Shown here: positions 9,721 to 19,200 of the stretch, piece by piece
How the letters are laid out: the number at the start of each line of letters is the position of its first letter
Position numbering within the stretch: position 1 is the first letter of the stretch
Assembly: GCA_036245525.1 (NCBI GenBank)
Contig: BTPG01000001.1
Location: 184,084,663-184,148,662 of the forward strand
Direction of reading: 5' to 3'
Length of the DNA: 64,000 bases
From: Semisulcospira habei
Taxonomy: Eukaryota > Mollusca > Gastropoda > Semisulcospiridae
Position numbers and translations under genes: made by a program
Notes under the pieces: generated by a model
What the model was told of the DNA's origin: nothing
The model's input: the letters and a program-made list of their open reading frames with translations, nothing else
Databases searched by the model: none

Positions 9721-10596
9721 TTAATCAGCAATTACATTTTGCAACTCTTCAAAAGTATACAATTTGCTGGCATAATAAAATGCAACAAGATCAATGTGTT
9801 CAAGGTTTATGTAAGTTAGACGAACAAAAGTTGTTTTGTCGACCACCACCTTGACAGCTGGAACACTGCTCGAAACATTAATAACATCATTATTTTTTGT
9901 AATAGCAATAAAGACCTTTGATGATTCTGTTACTGTTTCATCCCATGTAAGTTTAATTCCTTGTGCAATTTGAGCCTCTTTAGCAGTAGCAACAGATTTC
10001 ATGATAATTTCAAATACTATTGTCACTTCTCTAGCCATGACTAAGCTTGCTGGCATAAACACAACAGAAGTATCTGATCTACCCTTTCTAGTTGTCAGAA
10101 GATACCGCCGTCTCTCATAATTTTCAACTTTCAGTTTTTCTCTGCTATTGTTGTCTGGGGCAAAACTTGGAACAAGGCTTACAATAAGCGGCCCAGAATT
10201 AACAACCTTCCTAAACACTAAGGCACCTTCGTCATCAGTGTATACATAAGGACTAATAAATTCCAACTTTATGTCCCAGTCAATTGTGGGTGGTGGAACA
10301 GGTACAGGTGAAACCACCCACTTATTTCCCACATGTATTAAGTTGTAGGGCACATTATTTACAGGTGGAGTAGGTACAGTAACATCACGTAGCTGACCAA
10401 GTTTAGGAATCTGTTTTTCACCGTCTTTCATGTCAACAATTACTTTCCTCTTGTACATGCCATTTGAATCAAGTTCAAAACCATATATTTCTCCAATTTC
10501 CCCTTCCTTCTCAAAATCCTGTACGTCTGCCAAATCTTTCAATTCTGTTACTGGACATGCAACTGGTATGATTCTCGGCTTTGGACCACCACTCAT
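9721..10596 (-). CDS. 291-aa conserved Polinton protein, function unknown
   Basis: It begins 'MSGGPKPRIIPVACPV'. An N-terminal region of about 90 residues contains 'EIYGFELDSNGMYKRK'. A Pro-rich linker (about residues 103-113) follows, then a beta-rich region of about 175 residues without signal peptide or membrane segment. It lies 27 bp downstream of nothing but the 228-aa gene start and 21 bp after the penton-like gene, on the same strand as both. E3 carries an intact 296-aa version (46137-47027) and E2 a version with stops. The neighbourhood suggests a virion component such as a spike or scaffold, but no family motif was recognised. Confidence 0.8.
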   Translation of the reverse strand: MSGGPKPRIIPVACPVTELKDLADVQDFEKEGEIGEIYGFELDSNGMYKRKVIVDMKDGEKQIPKLGQLRDVTVPTPPVNNVPYNLIHVGNKWVVSPVPVPPPTIDWDIKLEFISPYVYTDDEGALVFRKVVNSGPLIVSLVPSFAPDNNSREKLKVENYERRRYLLTTRKGRSDTSVVFMPASLVMAREVTIVFEIIMKSVATAKEAQIAQGIKLTWDETVTESSKVFIAITKNNDVINVSSSVPAVKVVVDKTTFVRLTYINLEHIDLVAFYYASKLYTFEELQNVIAD

Positions 10597-10617
10597 TTTT
10601 TATAAACAAAAATAAAA

Positions 10618-11328
10618 TTATTTAATTTCCAACACAACACTAAAATCATGCATAAGAACTGGTTTGTCATCCTGATTAGTTACAGATATACTCAGTGACT
10701 CAAAGAAACTGGAACCTAATTTTTTAAACTGCAAATTAGGAAATCTAACAACCACACTTTCACAATACGGAGCAGTTCCAGTTGGTAAGCATCTCAACAA
10801 AGTTGAAGGCTTTCCATTGTGAACATTCTCAGATGTGTTTAGTTCTTTCAAATAAACATTTAGTACTGTGTGTACTGACAAATTGACAGGGCGTTTTCCA
10901 GTTATTTTAAGTCTTTTTGTCTTCATTGTTATAATACCAGTCATAGCTTCATCTAAATCATCTGTTCTCCACCAATCTTCGTCAATATAAAATCCAAGTA
11001 AATATGCAAATTTATCTGAAATCCTTAACCAATTTTGTGTTAGAAATTCTAATGTAACAAGTAGGTTAGCTAGATTTAAAGTTGCTTTAATTTTAAAATT
11101 ACTTTGAAACCATTCAGCTATAGTACAAAAGTCATAATACCCGGGTGGTAAAGCTTCAGTCTTACCATCAAAAATTACTTTATTATATATATTATCTTCT
11201 ACATTAAACCATTTTACTGTGTAGAACAATTCATGGATAGCTGCAGCCTTGCTACCATCCCGATTATCAATCCCATTAGTTAACCACACTGGTTTGCTTG
11301 TGTCAAGATTTGTTAAGGTAATAAACAT
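10618..11328 (-). CDS. Penton-like (minor capsid) protein, single jelly-roll candidate
   Basis: 236 aa. The early part has 'PPGYYDFCTIAEWFQ' (about residues 65-80), then 'LLGF' near residue 110. The C-terminal third has 'YCESVVVRFPNLQF', 'SFFESLSISVTN' and a final hydrophobic beta strand. This order resembles the single jelly-roll minor capsid proteins of Polintons and adintoviruses, where a G-Y 'setup' strand, an LGF loop and a terminal 'F.sI.V...d..g.pv' strand are typical; that match is from memory of the family. It would form capsid vertices with the major capsid protein. Its start is only 24 bp from the divergent start of the 421-aa gene. E3 has an intact copy (45421-46116); only the second half survives in E2. 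Confidence 0.6.
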   Translation of the reverse strand: MFITLTNLDTSKPVWLTNGIDNRDGSKAAAIHELFYTVKWFNVEDNIYNKVIFDGKTEALPPGYYDFCTIAEWFQSNFKIKATLNLANLLVTLEFLTQNWLRISDKFAYLLGFYIDEDWWRTDDLDEAMTGIITMKTKRLKITGKRPVNLSVHTVLNVYLKELNTSENVHNGKPSTLLRCLPTGTAPYCESVVVRFPNLQFKKLGSSFFESLSISVTNQDDKPVLMHDFSVVLEIK

Positions 11329-11352
11329 TTTTATTATCTCATATAAAAAAGG

Positions 11353-12618
11353 ATGGAATTTAAATCACCAACCATTACCACTACAAACGCATTTCAATTT
11401 AATGTGGATGCCAAATACAATGTCGCACCTACTTATGAACAGAAAATAATTCAACTAAATCAGCTTGACATAGCTGTGTCTGACGCAAGCGTACAAGATC
11501 TATTTCAAGTCAAAGTACCGAATCCGTTTGACCATTACCTAAACCCTCCAATAACAGACGACTCTACTGCAAGAAAGTGGTCTTCAAGTCCACTACAGAT
11601 GTTTCAAAACCAACTCAACTTTGCCATACTATGTTCTACTACTGGCTGTGGTGTTTCTTTTACAGACCATTTGAATCACTCAAACAAACTGATTAGATCT
11701 GTGTATCGTTTCCATGTTTATTACCAGCTTAGACGTATACTGTCAGAACTTCATACACCACTGCCCACTGAATCCAGTTTCAACAGGTATAACAACCCCA
11801 TGGATATGAAAGCATTTGAACGCATCTGTAATGAATTTAACATTAACCCTGGCACTAAGTATGACTTTACACAAAAACTTGATGATCACAACGGCATGGG
11901 TACATTGTATTATGCTATGAGCCACAGACAATACCCTCAAGATTACTACCCTGGGTACACTTCATTCTCATCAAAATCACAAGTCTGGATAGGATCAATA
12001 GAGCAGAAGCAGTCTAACGCCTGGACCACATTTGTCTTAGATAAATCTGACGGGTTTACTCAAGCGGGAGTCGAGCGCGTCAATGAGTCTATCAGAACAT
12101 ATGTCTGGTGTTTACTAGGTGCACAATCACTAACAAAATCAAACATTTTGAATGGAAGTGGAAAATTTGAAGCACAAAAACAGTTTCTTGCAAATCTTGA
12201 AGATTCAATTAATTCAGTGGTTGATCTCCCATCAAGCATACAGCGCTACCAAGACGTTTTAAGATATGCCAGATCAAAAGTTGACTTTGTAGTTGGCATC
12301 GGGTTATACATGTTACCATCTGATCTTCAACTCCAAATGGGGACAATCACAAATTATAACAATGAAATCATTGTTGCAGGTGTTGGTCAAAAACTCGGTC
12401 TCAATCAATCTGTAAACTTGGGTGCCACAACCACACATGTACAGCCGTTAAAATCATTACAGATGGTAACACCCCCGGCCCCGGCCCCGGCCCCGGCTCC
12501 CACACCGACACTCATACAACCAGTACAGTCAACCCCTGACACACATGAGTCAGAGAGAACTGCATTGGTAATAGGTCTAACAGGATTAGGAGTATTACTT
12601 CTTTATCTGTTTCATTAA
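11353..12618 (+). CDS. 421-aa C-terminally anchored Polinton protein, function unknown
   Basis: The long soluble part (residues 1-370) is conserved with E3. A Pro/Ala-rich linker follows (about residues 372-385, from a CCGGCC-type triplet repeat at 12475-12510), and a C-terminal hydrophobic segment 'ALVIGLTGLGVLLLYLF' makes it a likely tail-anchored membrane protein. There is no signal peptide. It diverges from the penton-like gene with only 24 bp between the two ATGs, and its last 24 bases overlap the convergent 415-aa gene. The E3 homologue (44164-45395) is broken by a 25-base deletion. It may be a membrane-associated virion protein; no family was recognised. Confidence 0.8.
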   Translation: MEFKSPTITTTNAFQFNVDAKYNVAPTYEQKIIQLNQLDIAVSDASVQDLFQVKVPNPFDHYLNPPITDDSTARKWSSSPLQMFQNQLNFAILCSTTGCGVSFTDHLNHSNKLIRSVYRFHVYYQLRRILSELHTPLPTESSFNRYNNPMDMKAFERICNEFNINPGTKYDFTQKLDDHNGMGTLYYAMSHRQYPQDYYPGYTSFSSKSQVWIGSIEQKQSNAWTTFVLDKSDGFTQAGVERVNESIRTYVWCLLGAQSLTKSNILNGSGKFEAQKQFLANLEDSINSVVDLPSSIQRYQDVLRYARSKVDFVVGIGLYMLPSDLQLQMGTITNYNNEIIVAGVGQKLGLNQSVNLGATTTHVQPLKSLQMVTPPAPAPAPAPTPTLIQPVQSTPDTHESERTALVIGLTGLGVLLLYLFH

Positions 12619-13842
12619 ATAACCCACCATCAACCCTCCTACTGTAACCAAAAAGACCCACACATGTTCTGCCATAAACCCTACTACCTTTGCTGCAGTA
12701 CTAATCAACCAACTGACAACAGTGCCAATTATGCCAGGCAAAGCGTCTATTGCTTTCAGAGCCAATTTCTTAAGCAGGTCTGAAATGTGAGACAACTGTT
12801 TCTTTACCCATGACTGTAAATCGTTTGGATCTGTGGGAGCCGGGGGGCCCGGGGTTGGTGGGCCCGGGGTTGGTGGTGCACCCCCACTAACCCCAGCACC
12901 GGAGACAGCTAACACAACAGTACTGATAATAAATCCAAGAGCTGTAATTAAACTAGCAATTGTGATACCCTGTTCTCTGAAAAGTGTTTTTAGTCTCTCA
13001 GCCAGAGTAGTGTCTTCGTGAAGTATTTTCTGAATAGTTTCTCTAATTCTGTTGACCTGTGATTTTAGTTTTTGTCTTCCAATACTAATTGTTTCTAACC
13101 GTCCTGATCTTTCTATCTGCAAATCATTTAATCTATGTTGAATTCTTTCTTTCATTTCTGTGTCAAGATTTCCATTGTCTGCGGTAGCCAGTTTCTCTTT
13201 TTCACGTTCTATGTGTTTATCAAGCTCTCCCAGTTTGGCAAGATTATTAACCATCTCACCTCTTATTGTCTGCAGTGATTTATCCAATCCCATAATCTCC
13301 CTCATTGACAAAGGTGGGTCGTCTATTGTTTTCATAGCGTCATTTAATTGCCCTTCAGTAAATGAAGTTTCTTGTATCACTGTGTTTGCTATTTCTGGTA
13401 GGCTTGTTACTGGTGCCATTTCAATCTCTTGCCCTGTTGGCAACTTTGTTTGCGTGTCGTGAAGAACACTAACCAGTCTTGGGGGAACGGGAGACCCTCC
13501 AATTCCAAGTTGACGCAAGGCACCAACACCACCTTCATTTTTTATTGTACTTAAAGCCCTAAACCTACTAGGGTCTTTTTTGTTAGTCAATAGTACTTTT
13601 CCTTTGTCAACAGTATTTAAATATAAATGACCCTTGCCATCAAGTTCAAACTGATTAGGGTCTACGTTGTCTGGGCGACCACCAACATGATCATAAAATG
13701 AGTTCACTTTGGTTTCTAAAAGTTCGTGACGTAAACTGTAAATATTTCTTGTACCAGTCATATCTGTCATATCTGTTGTATTACCAAAATCATACGTGTC
13801 ATCCATTTCAAAATCTTCATGATTAAATCCTCCTGCTGCCAT
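12595..13842 (-). CDS. 415-aa coiled-coil membrane protein (conserved Polinton gene)
   Basis: The acidic N-terminus ('DFEMDDTYDFGNTTDMTDMTG') is followed by a soluble region of about 150 residues, a long charged coiled coil (about residues 175-280), a hydrophobic segment ('ITALGFIISTVVLAVSGAG'), a Pro/Gly-rich spacer (about 318-335), and two more hydrophobic segments at the C-terminus ending 'GYLMKQIKK'. It is encoded opposite to its neighbours, diverging from the capsid gene with 40 bp between starts and converging on the 421-aa gene. The E3 copy is frameshifted by a 17-base deletion near its end. It could be a minor virion or membrane-remodelling protein; function unknown. Confidence 0.8.
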   Translation of the reverse strand: MAAGGFNHEDFEMDDTYDFGNTTDMTDMTGTRNIYSLRHELLETKVNSFYDHVGGRPDNVDPNQFELDGKGHLYLNTVDKGKVLLTNKKDPSRFRALSTIKNEGGVGALRQLGIGGSPVPPRLVSVLHDTQTKLPTGQEIEMAPVTSLPEIANTVIQETSFTEGQLNDAMKTIDDPPLSMREIMGLDKSLQTIRGEMVNNLAKLGELDKHIEREKEKLATADNGNLDTEMKERIQHRLNDLQIERSGRLETISIGRQKLKSQVNRIRETIQKILHEDTTLAERLKTLFREQGITIASLITALGFIISTVVLAVSGAGVSGGAPPTPGPPTPGPPAPTDPNDLQSWVKKQLSHISDLLKKLALKAIDALPGIIGTVVSWLISTAAKVVGFMAEHVWVFLVTVGGLMVGYLMKQIKK

Positions 13843-13882
13843 TGTTTTATTAATTTATTATTTTTTATTGTGCATAATAAAA

Positions 13883-15169
13883 ATGACACAGTCTTACGGA
13901 TCAAAGTTAGACCCATACAGAAAACTACGTGAGCCCCTGGGTGTTAAGGGCATAAGACAATCAATCGTCATCACAAACAATCCAAGTACCATAGACCAGA
14001 ACCAAACACTTACAGTCAAGTTTCCAAACCTAGGACCCAGTGACGTTATTGTTCCTGGCACTGCACGCCTTGCATTTAATATTGAACTATCATCAGACGC
14101 AGACATAAACAGAACACTGGTTGACAATCTTGGCAGAGCAATTGTTAGGACTATTAAAGTAAAACTTGAAGGACAGGAAGTGTTTAGTCTTGATGACTCA
14201 GACGTGTTCTACTGTTACAAGGATCTTTGGCTCACAAGAGAAGAACGAGAAGACCGTGTTTACCAAGGCATACAGTCTGATAACGTTGGTAAACTTCGAA
14301 TCAATGCCGGAGACAAAACAACTACTGGGGTACCAAAGGAAGTTATTATAGCTGAAACATATGGAACCAGATTTTACATTCCACTTGAGTTTGAAATCCT
14401 CACAGCTCATTTGCCTTATTATCAAGGAGCACTGAATGACCGTCTAAGTTTTGAACTAACTTTCAATGACTACTCCAAAGTCATTAAATCATCTGCCGCA
14501 GATGCAACATACAAGATCTCTAACATTTCCTTGGAATATGAAATTGTTACACATACTGAACTAGCCAGACTCATTCAAAATCAGTATCAGTCAAGACTTC
14601 CAATTTATTATGACCGTGTGATTAGGCATAGTTTAATACCCAAAGACAAGAGTGACCCAATGTGGAACATAAACTTGAACACGCCTGCCAGGTCACTGAA
14701 AGGTATTCTTATGTTGTTTGTTGAACCGGTGAGTCCATACAAAAGAGATTCAGAAAAATTCTACAATCCTAAGATTACACATTTGTCCTGTACAATCGAA
14801 GGCCGCCCTAATCAAGTGTACGCTTCAGGAATGTTACCTTATCAACACTATGACGAAACCACAAAGTATTTTGCAGGAGGAAGGATTAGAGATAAACCTG
14901 CAAACATTGCGTGCAAAGATCTACATCTGTATGATGTTAGGATTGGACAATACCTTACAAACAAATATGCACTGTGGCTAGACCTTCGTAGTACAGATGA
15001 TGATTACCTTCATGGGTCAGGACGAACTGTCGAGAATGGTAGTGATGGGATTACAATTCAGATACAAAAGAAGGTTGAAACTGCTGCAGCCATTAACATA
15101 TATTTGTACCTGATATATGACGCACAACTCAATATTGCAGAAAGCAGACTAAGTGGACACATATATTAA
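13883..15169 (+). CDS. MCP: Major capsid protein, double jelly-roll (Polinton type)
   Basis: 428 aa from the ATG at 13883, preceded by CATAATAAAA. An in-frame TTG at 13868 is not a likely start. It shows the features of the Polinton capsid family often annotated as 'F54H12.2-like': early 'TLTVKFPNLGPSDVIVPGT', then 'LGRAIVRTIKVKLEGQEVF', 'YCYKDLWLTREERE', 'FYIPLEFEILTAHLP' and, near the end, 'LYDVRIGQYLTNKYALWLDLR' and 'INIYLYLIYDAQ'. It should assemble hexon-like capsomers with the penton-like protein. The ATPase gene starts 19 bp downstream. The E3 copy has a nonsense codon and a frameshift; this copy is open throughout. Confidence 0.88.
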   Translation: MTQSYGSKLDPYRKLREPLGVKGIRQSIVITNNPSTIDQNQTLTVKFPNLGPSDVIVPGTARLAFNIELSSDADINRTLVDNLGRAIVRTIKVKLEGQEVFSLDDSDVFYCYKDLWLTREEREDRVYQGIQSDNVGKLRINAGDKTTTGVPKEVIIAETYGTRFYIPLEFEILTAHLPYYQGALNDRLSFELTFNDYSKVIKSSAADATYKISNISLEYEIVTHTELARLIQNQYQSRLPIYYDRVIRHSLIPKDKSDPMWNINLNTPARSLKGILMLFVEPVSPYKRDSEKFYNPKITHLSCTIEGRPNQVYASGMLPYQHYDETTKYFAGGRIRDKPANIACKDLHLYDVRIGQYLTNKYALWLDLRSTDDDYLHGSGRTVENGSDGITIQIQKKVETAAAINIYLYLIYDAQLNIAESRLSGHIY

Positions 15170-15188
15170 AATTATATTGTGTATTAAA

Positions 15189-15800
15189 ATGAACCTGAGC
15201 TTAATGACACTCGACCCACACTGTGGATTATTTTGTGGCGCCACAGGGTGTGGGAAAACTGAATTTGTTCTTAACCTATTACAAACAAGATACATCCACC
15301 ACTTTGAAAACATTGTAATATTTTGTCCTACAATCAAACACAACAAAGCTTATCACAACCGTTTATTCATTTGGACTGACAACAACATATACTTAGTTGA
15401 CCCTGAGAAAAAACTGAATGACTACCTACAATATTTTTACAAGCAATTTGAAGGACAGCCAACCTTGTTTATTGTTGATGACTGCTCTGCAGAGAAAGAC
15501 ATTGTCAAGAAGAGAAACACATTAGCAGAACTTGCCTTCAGTGGCAGACATGCTAATGTAAGTGTATGGATTCTCACTCAAAAATATAATGCTGTACTGA
15601 AAGATTTTCGAGAACAGTTAAAGTTTATCTGTTTGTTTTACTGCAAGGACCGTGACAGCTTTGAAGACTGTCTCAGAGAAAATGATGTCATCCCAAATAA
15701 GCATGAACGAGATGATGTAAAAAATAAACTGAAATCAACTAAGCATCTGAAGCTCATTTTAAAGACAGATCAGCCCACAGGGTATGGGTTAGTAAATTGA
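15189..15800 (+). CDS. ATP: Genome-packaging ATPase (FtsK/HerA type, A32-like)
   Basis: 203 aa. Walker A 'GATGCGKT' lies at residues 17-24 and Walker B 'LFIVDDC' ends near residues 97-98, followed by 'RKRNTLAELAFSGRH' and a sensor-like 'VWILTQ'. Size and motif spacing fit the short packaging ATPases of Polintons and virophages, which pump DNA into preformed capsids. The ATG at 15189 (context ATTAAAATG) is preferred over an upstream in-frame GTG at 15153, which overlaps the capsid gene end. It sits between the capsid and replication genes. The E3 version is interrupted by a 52-bp retro-insertion and a further frame break. Confidence 0.88.
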   Translation: MNLSLMTLDPHCGLFCGATGCGKTEFVLNLLQTRYIHHFENIVIFCPTIKHNKAYHNRLFIWTDNNIYLVDPEKKLNDYLQYFYKQFEGQPTLFIVDDCSAEKDIVKKRNTLAELAFSGRHANVSVWILTQKYNAVLKDFREQLKFICLFYCKDRDSFEDCLRENDVIPNKHERDDVKNKLKSTKHLKLILKTDQPTGYGLVN

Positions 15801-15836
15801 TGTAAATTAATTTATTCTTTTGTTTGTCCAATAAAA

Positions 15837-16181
15837 ATGACAGACGGACAAATCATACAGGTGCTTGATCTCACACACCTTTTCAAAGATGTTATGCACT
15901 TTACTGACTTAATAACACCCAAACAGACTTACATAAGCCTTTCAGCACCATCAGAAATATATGTTTCATATAGTGTGACTTTGGTTTATGTCGATGAGCA
16001 TCCAAATGTGGAGCACATGACAGTTGATTTAAAGACACCTACTTTTAAAGTTGATGATACCAACTATGGTTGGTTAGGAGAAGTTTGTTATAGCATATTT
16101 AAACAACTGCGCAAACTAAATGTTTATATTGACAGTGTTACAGTTAATAAAGTGGTATTACACAGGGTGAGCAAGCAGTAA
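15837..16181 (+). CDS. 114-aa conserved Polinton protein, function unknown
   Basis: It begins 'MTDGQIIQVLDLTHLFKD'. It is likely alpha/beta, with no membrane segment and no recognised motif. The start is preceded by TTTGTCCAATAAAA (15823-15836), shared almost exactly with its E3 homologue (40577-40921). That homologue is also 114 aa but more diverged than other genes of the pair, keeping 'VTLVYVDE'/'VTLEYSDG'-like and 'DLKT..FKV' blocks. Its constant position just before the polymerase in both elements suggests a role tied to replication, such as a terminal protein or DNA-binding factor; that is inference. Confidence 0.75.
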   Translation: MTDGQIIQVLDLTHLFKDVMHFTDLITPKQTYISLSAPSEIYVSYSVTLVYVDEHPNVEHMTVDLKTPTFKVDDTNYGWLGEVCYSIFKQLRKLNVYIDSVTVNKVVLHRVSKQ

Positions 16182-16217
16182 TATTTTTTCATTTATTATT
16201 TTGTCGGACAAATAAAA

Positions 16218-19200
16218 ATGACGGACAATGTTCAAAACCCTGGCTCATCTAGTTTAAGAAACGTGTTTCACACAACAAACTTACCCATATCCAATACTAA
16301 TAATGTTTACGAATCAATAGAAAACTCTTTTTCTGTCATACAACAAAATCTTCTTACAGGCAGTGTAAAGATTCAAATTGTTGCAAAAATCGAATTCACT
16401 AGGGTCGACGGTGAAGTGATTGTATCGTACATATCAACAAGACAACACACTGTTAACACAAGAAGAGAATTGGAGAACGTGTTTAGAGACAGACTATTAC
16501 CAGACTTCCTCCAGGCGATTGACAGTGCAAGAATGAAGGGGTCTGGTTGGCACGAAGGACATGTACATGAACTGCAACTAAAGCAGTCTAGGTATCATCC
16601 TATATTAGGTAAAGCATGGTTGCCACTGCCAACAGAAGTAGTAAACAAAAAGGCTGTTGTTAACATTCAGAACAATGACAACTATTGTTTCATGTGGTGT
16701 GTGCTTGCTAAACTACACTTTGTAAAAATAAAACCTGAACGTGTTTCTAACTACACCAAATTTGTAAAGGAACTCGATTTTAGTGGCATTGAGTTCCCTG
16801 TTAAAATAGAGGACATAGACTTGTTTGAAAAATTAAATCCTGGCATATCTGTAAATGTGTTTGTGTGGGATAATGTGTCTGTTGACAAGTTACAACCCAT
16901 TAGAGTATCAGCACTGGCACCAACCTATGGTCAGTCAGAAAATAAGCATGTTGACATGTTGCTAATCGGAGATGACAATAACTTTCACTACACAATTATT
17001 AGGAATATGTCACGTCTAATTCATAATCATACAACAAAACACAAGGGCAAACAGGAATTTTGTAATAGATGTTTACAGAGGTTTTCCTCTATTGCTGTGG
17101 CACACAAACATGTTTTACACTGCAGGTCAGCTGATGACATTCAAACTGTACTTAAGTATCCAGAGCCTGGTAGTCAAGTGTATTTTAAGAACTATGGGAA
17201 TCAACAAAAGTTGCCGTTTGTAGTGTACGCAGATTTTGAATCATTAGTAGTTCCGTATGACGGTCCTGTTCCAGAATCATTACCAAAGACTATAAAGTTG
17301 AGTGACCAAGTGGTGTGTTCTTTTGGATACATTATTGTTAGGTCAGACGGTCTTCATTCAGAGCCTGTTATCTACAGGGGTGAAAATGCAGCATGTCTGT
17401 TTTTAACAGAAATGAGACATCTGTATAGTCAGGTAGTACAGTATCTCACAACATGTCAGATGCCTCTGGTGATGACAGAAGAAGACAAATTAAAATTTGA
17501 TACAGCTGAGACGTGTTGGATTTGTGAACAGCCTCTGGGAGGTGATAAAGTTCGTGACCACGATCACATAACTGGTCGTTACAGAGGTGCTGCACATAAC
17601 AATTGTAACTTATTATTAAAAACAGATCCTAAGACATACAAACTGCCAATCTTTTTCCACAATCTCAAAGAATATGATTCACACATTATCATGCAGGCTG
17701 TAGACGAGTCTTACAAAAACATAAGTTGTATTGCCCAGACAACTGAGAAATACTTGACTTTTAGGTTAGATAAATTAGCATTTTATGACTCCATGCAACA
17801 TTTGTCTTTAGGATTGGCTAGTCTGGCAGAAGGACTGACTGAGTATCCAATAACAAGTAAATATTTTGAGCCAGACTTGATTAAGAAAGGTGTTTATCCA
17901 TATGAGTACATTGATCACTGGGTTGTGTTTGAAGAAACAAGACTGCCACCAAAAGAGAAATTTTATTCTACACTAACTGGCAAAGGTATTTCTGACTCTG
18001 AATATCAACATGCTCTTGATGCGTGGGGTAAATTAGGGTGTCAGACAATTGGTGACTATCACGACCAGTACTTGAAAGCTGACGTTTGTTTGCTAGCAGA
18101 CATATTTGAAAGTTACCGTGAGAAGGGTTTGTTGCACTACAGACTTGACCCAGCCTGCTACATAACTAGTCCTGGCATGACGTGGGATGCATTTTTGAAA
18201 TCCAGTAAGATATCTATAGACCTGTTGTCTGATCGTACGATGGGTGAAATGGTAGAACGTGGATTGAGGGGAGGCATTAGTATAGCTTCAAACAACTATG
18301 CCAGAGCCAACAATAAATATCTGGACGGTCATGGTGACCTTGACCGGGGGTTTGACCCCTCAAGCCCGGGGACAAGGTCATTCATTACGTACTTGGACGC
18401 TAATAATTTGTATGGCTGGGCGATGTGTGAATTATTGCCCTTGAAAAACTTTTGTCTGTATGATTTGTCACAGTATGATGTAACAGAGTCAGGGTTAACT
18501 AACAATATTATAAATCTTGATCGAAACGACGCGAAGGGTTGGATCTTTGAAGTAGACCTGGAGTACCCGCACCATCTACATGATTATCATAATGATTATC
18601 CCTTAGCTGTTGAGAAAATGAGTATGACAGGAAAAAAAGAAGACACTAAACTTGTGCCTAATCTGAATGATAAATTCAATTATGTTTGTCACTACCGCTT
18701 GTTGCAGTTTTACATCAGACACGGGTTAGTACTAAAGAAAGTTCACAGAGGAATTCAATTTGATCAGAGTGCTTTTATGAAAGATTACATAATGAAGAAC
18801 ACAACATTGCGTGCCAGGGACGGCAACACTGCATTTGACAAAGACTTCTTTAAGCTTATGAACAATGCCTGTTTTGGCAAGACAATGGAAAATCCTCATC
18901 ACAGAAAAGATGTGAGACTGGTCACAACTGAATTGGGCGCAATTAAACTCACAGGTAAGCCACAGTACACAGGGTACAAAGAGTTTCATTCATCATTGTA
19001 TGCAGTGTCACTCAAAAAAAAGATTGTTAAACTGGACAAACCAGTATTCATTGGTATGGCAATTCTGGAGTTATCAAAACTGTTGATGCTTGAATTTTAT
19101 TATGATTACTTCAAACCAAAATATCCTGAGTGTCGATTGTTATACACTGACACTGACTCTATGATCATTGATGTGTGTACTGAAGACTTTTATGAAGACA

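Noticed and set aside
13160..13462. Conserved antisense frame in the 415-aa gene (also in E3)
   Set aside because: It is the mirror of a conserved coiled-coil coding region; conservation is explained by the sense gene.
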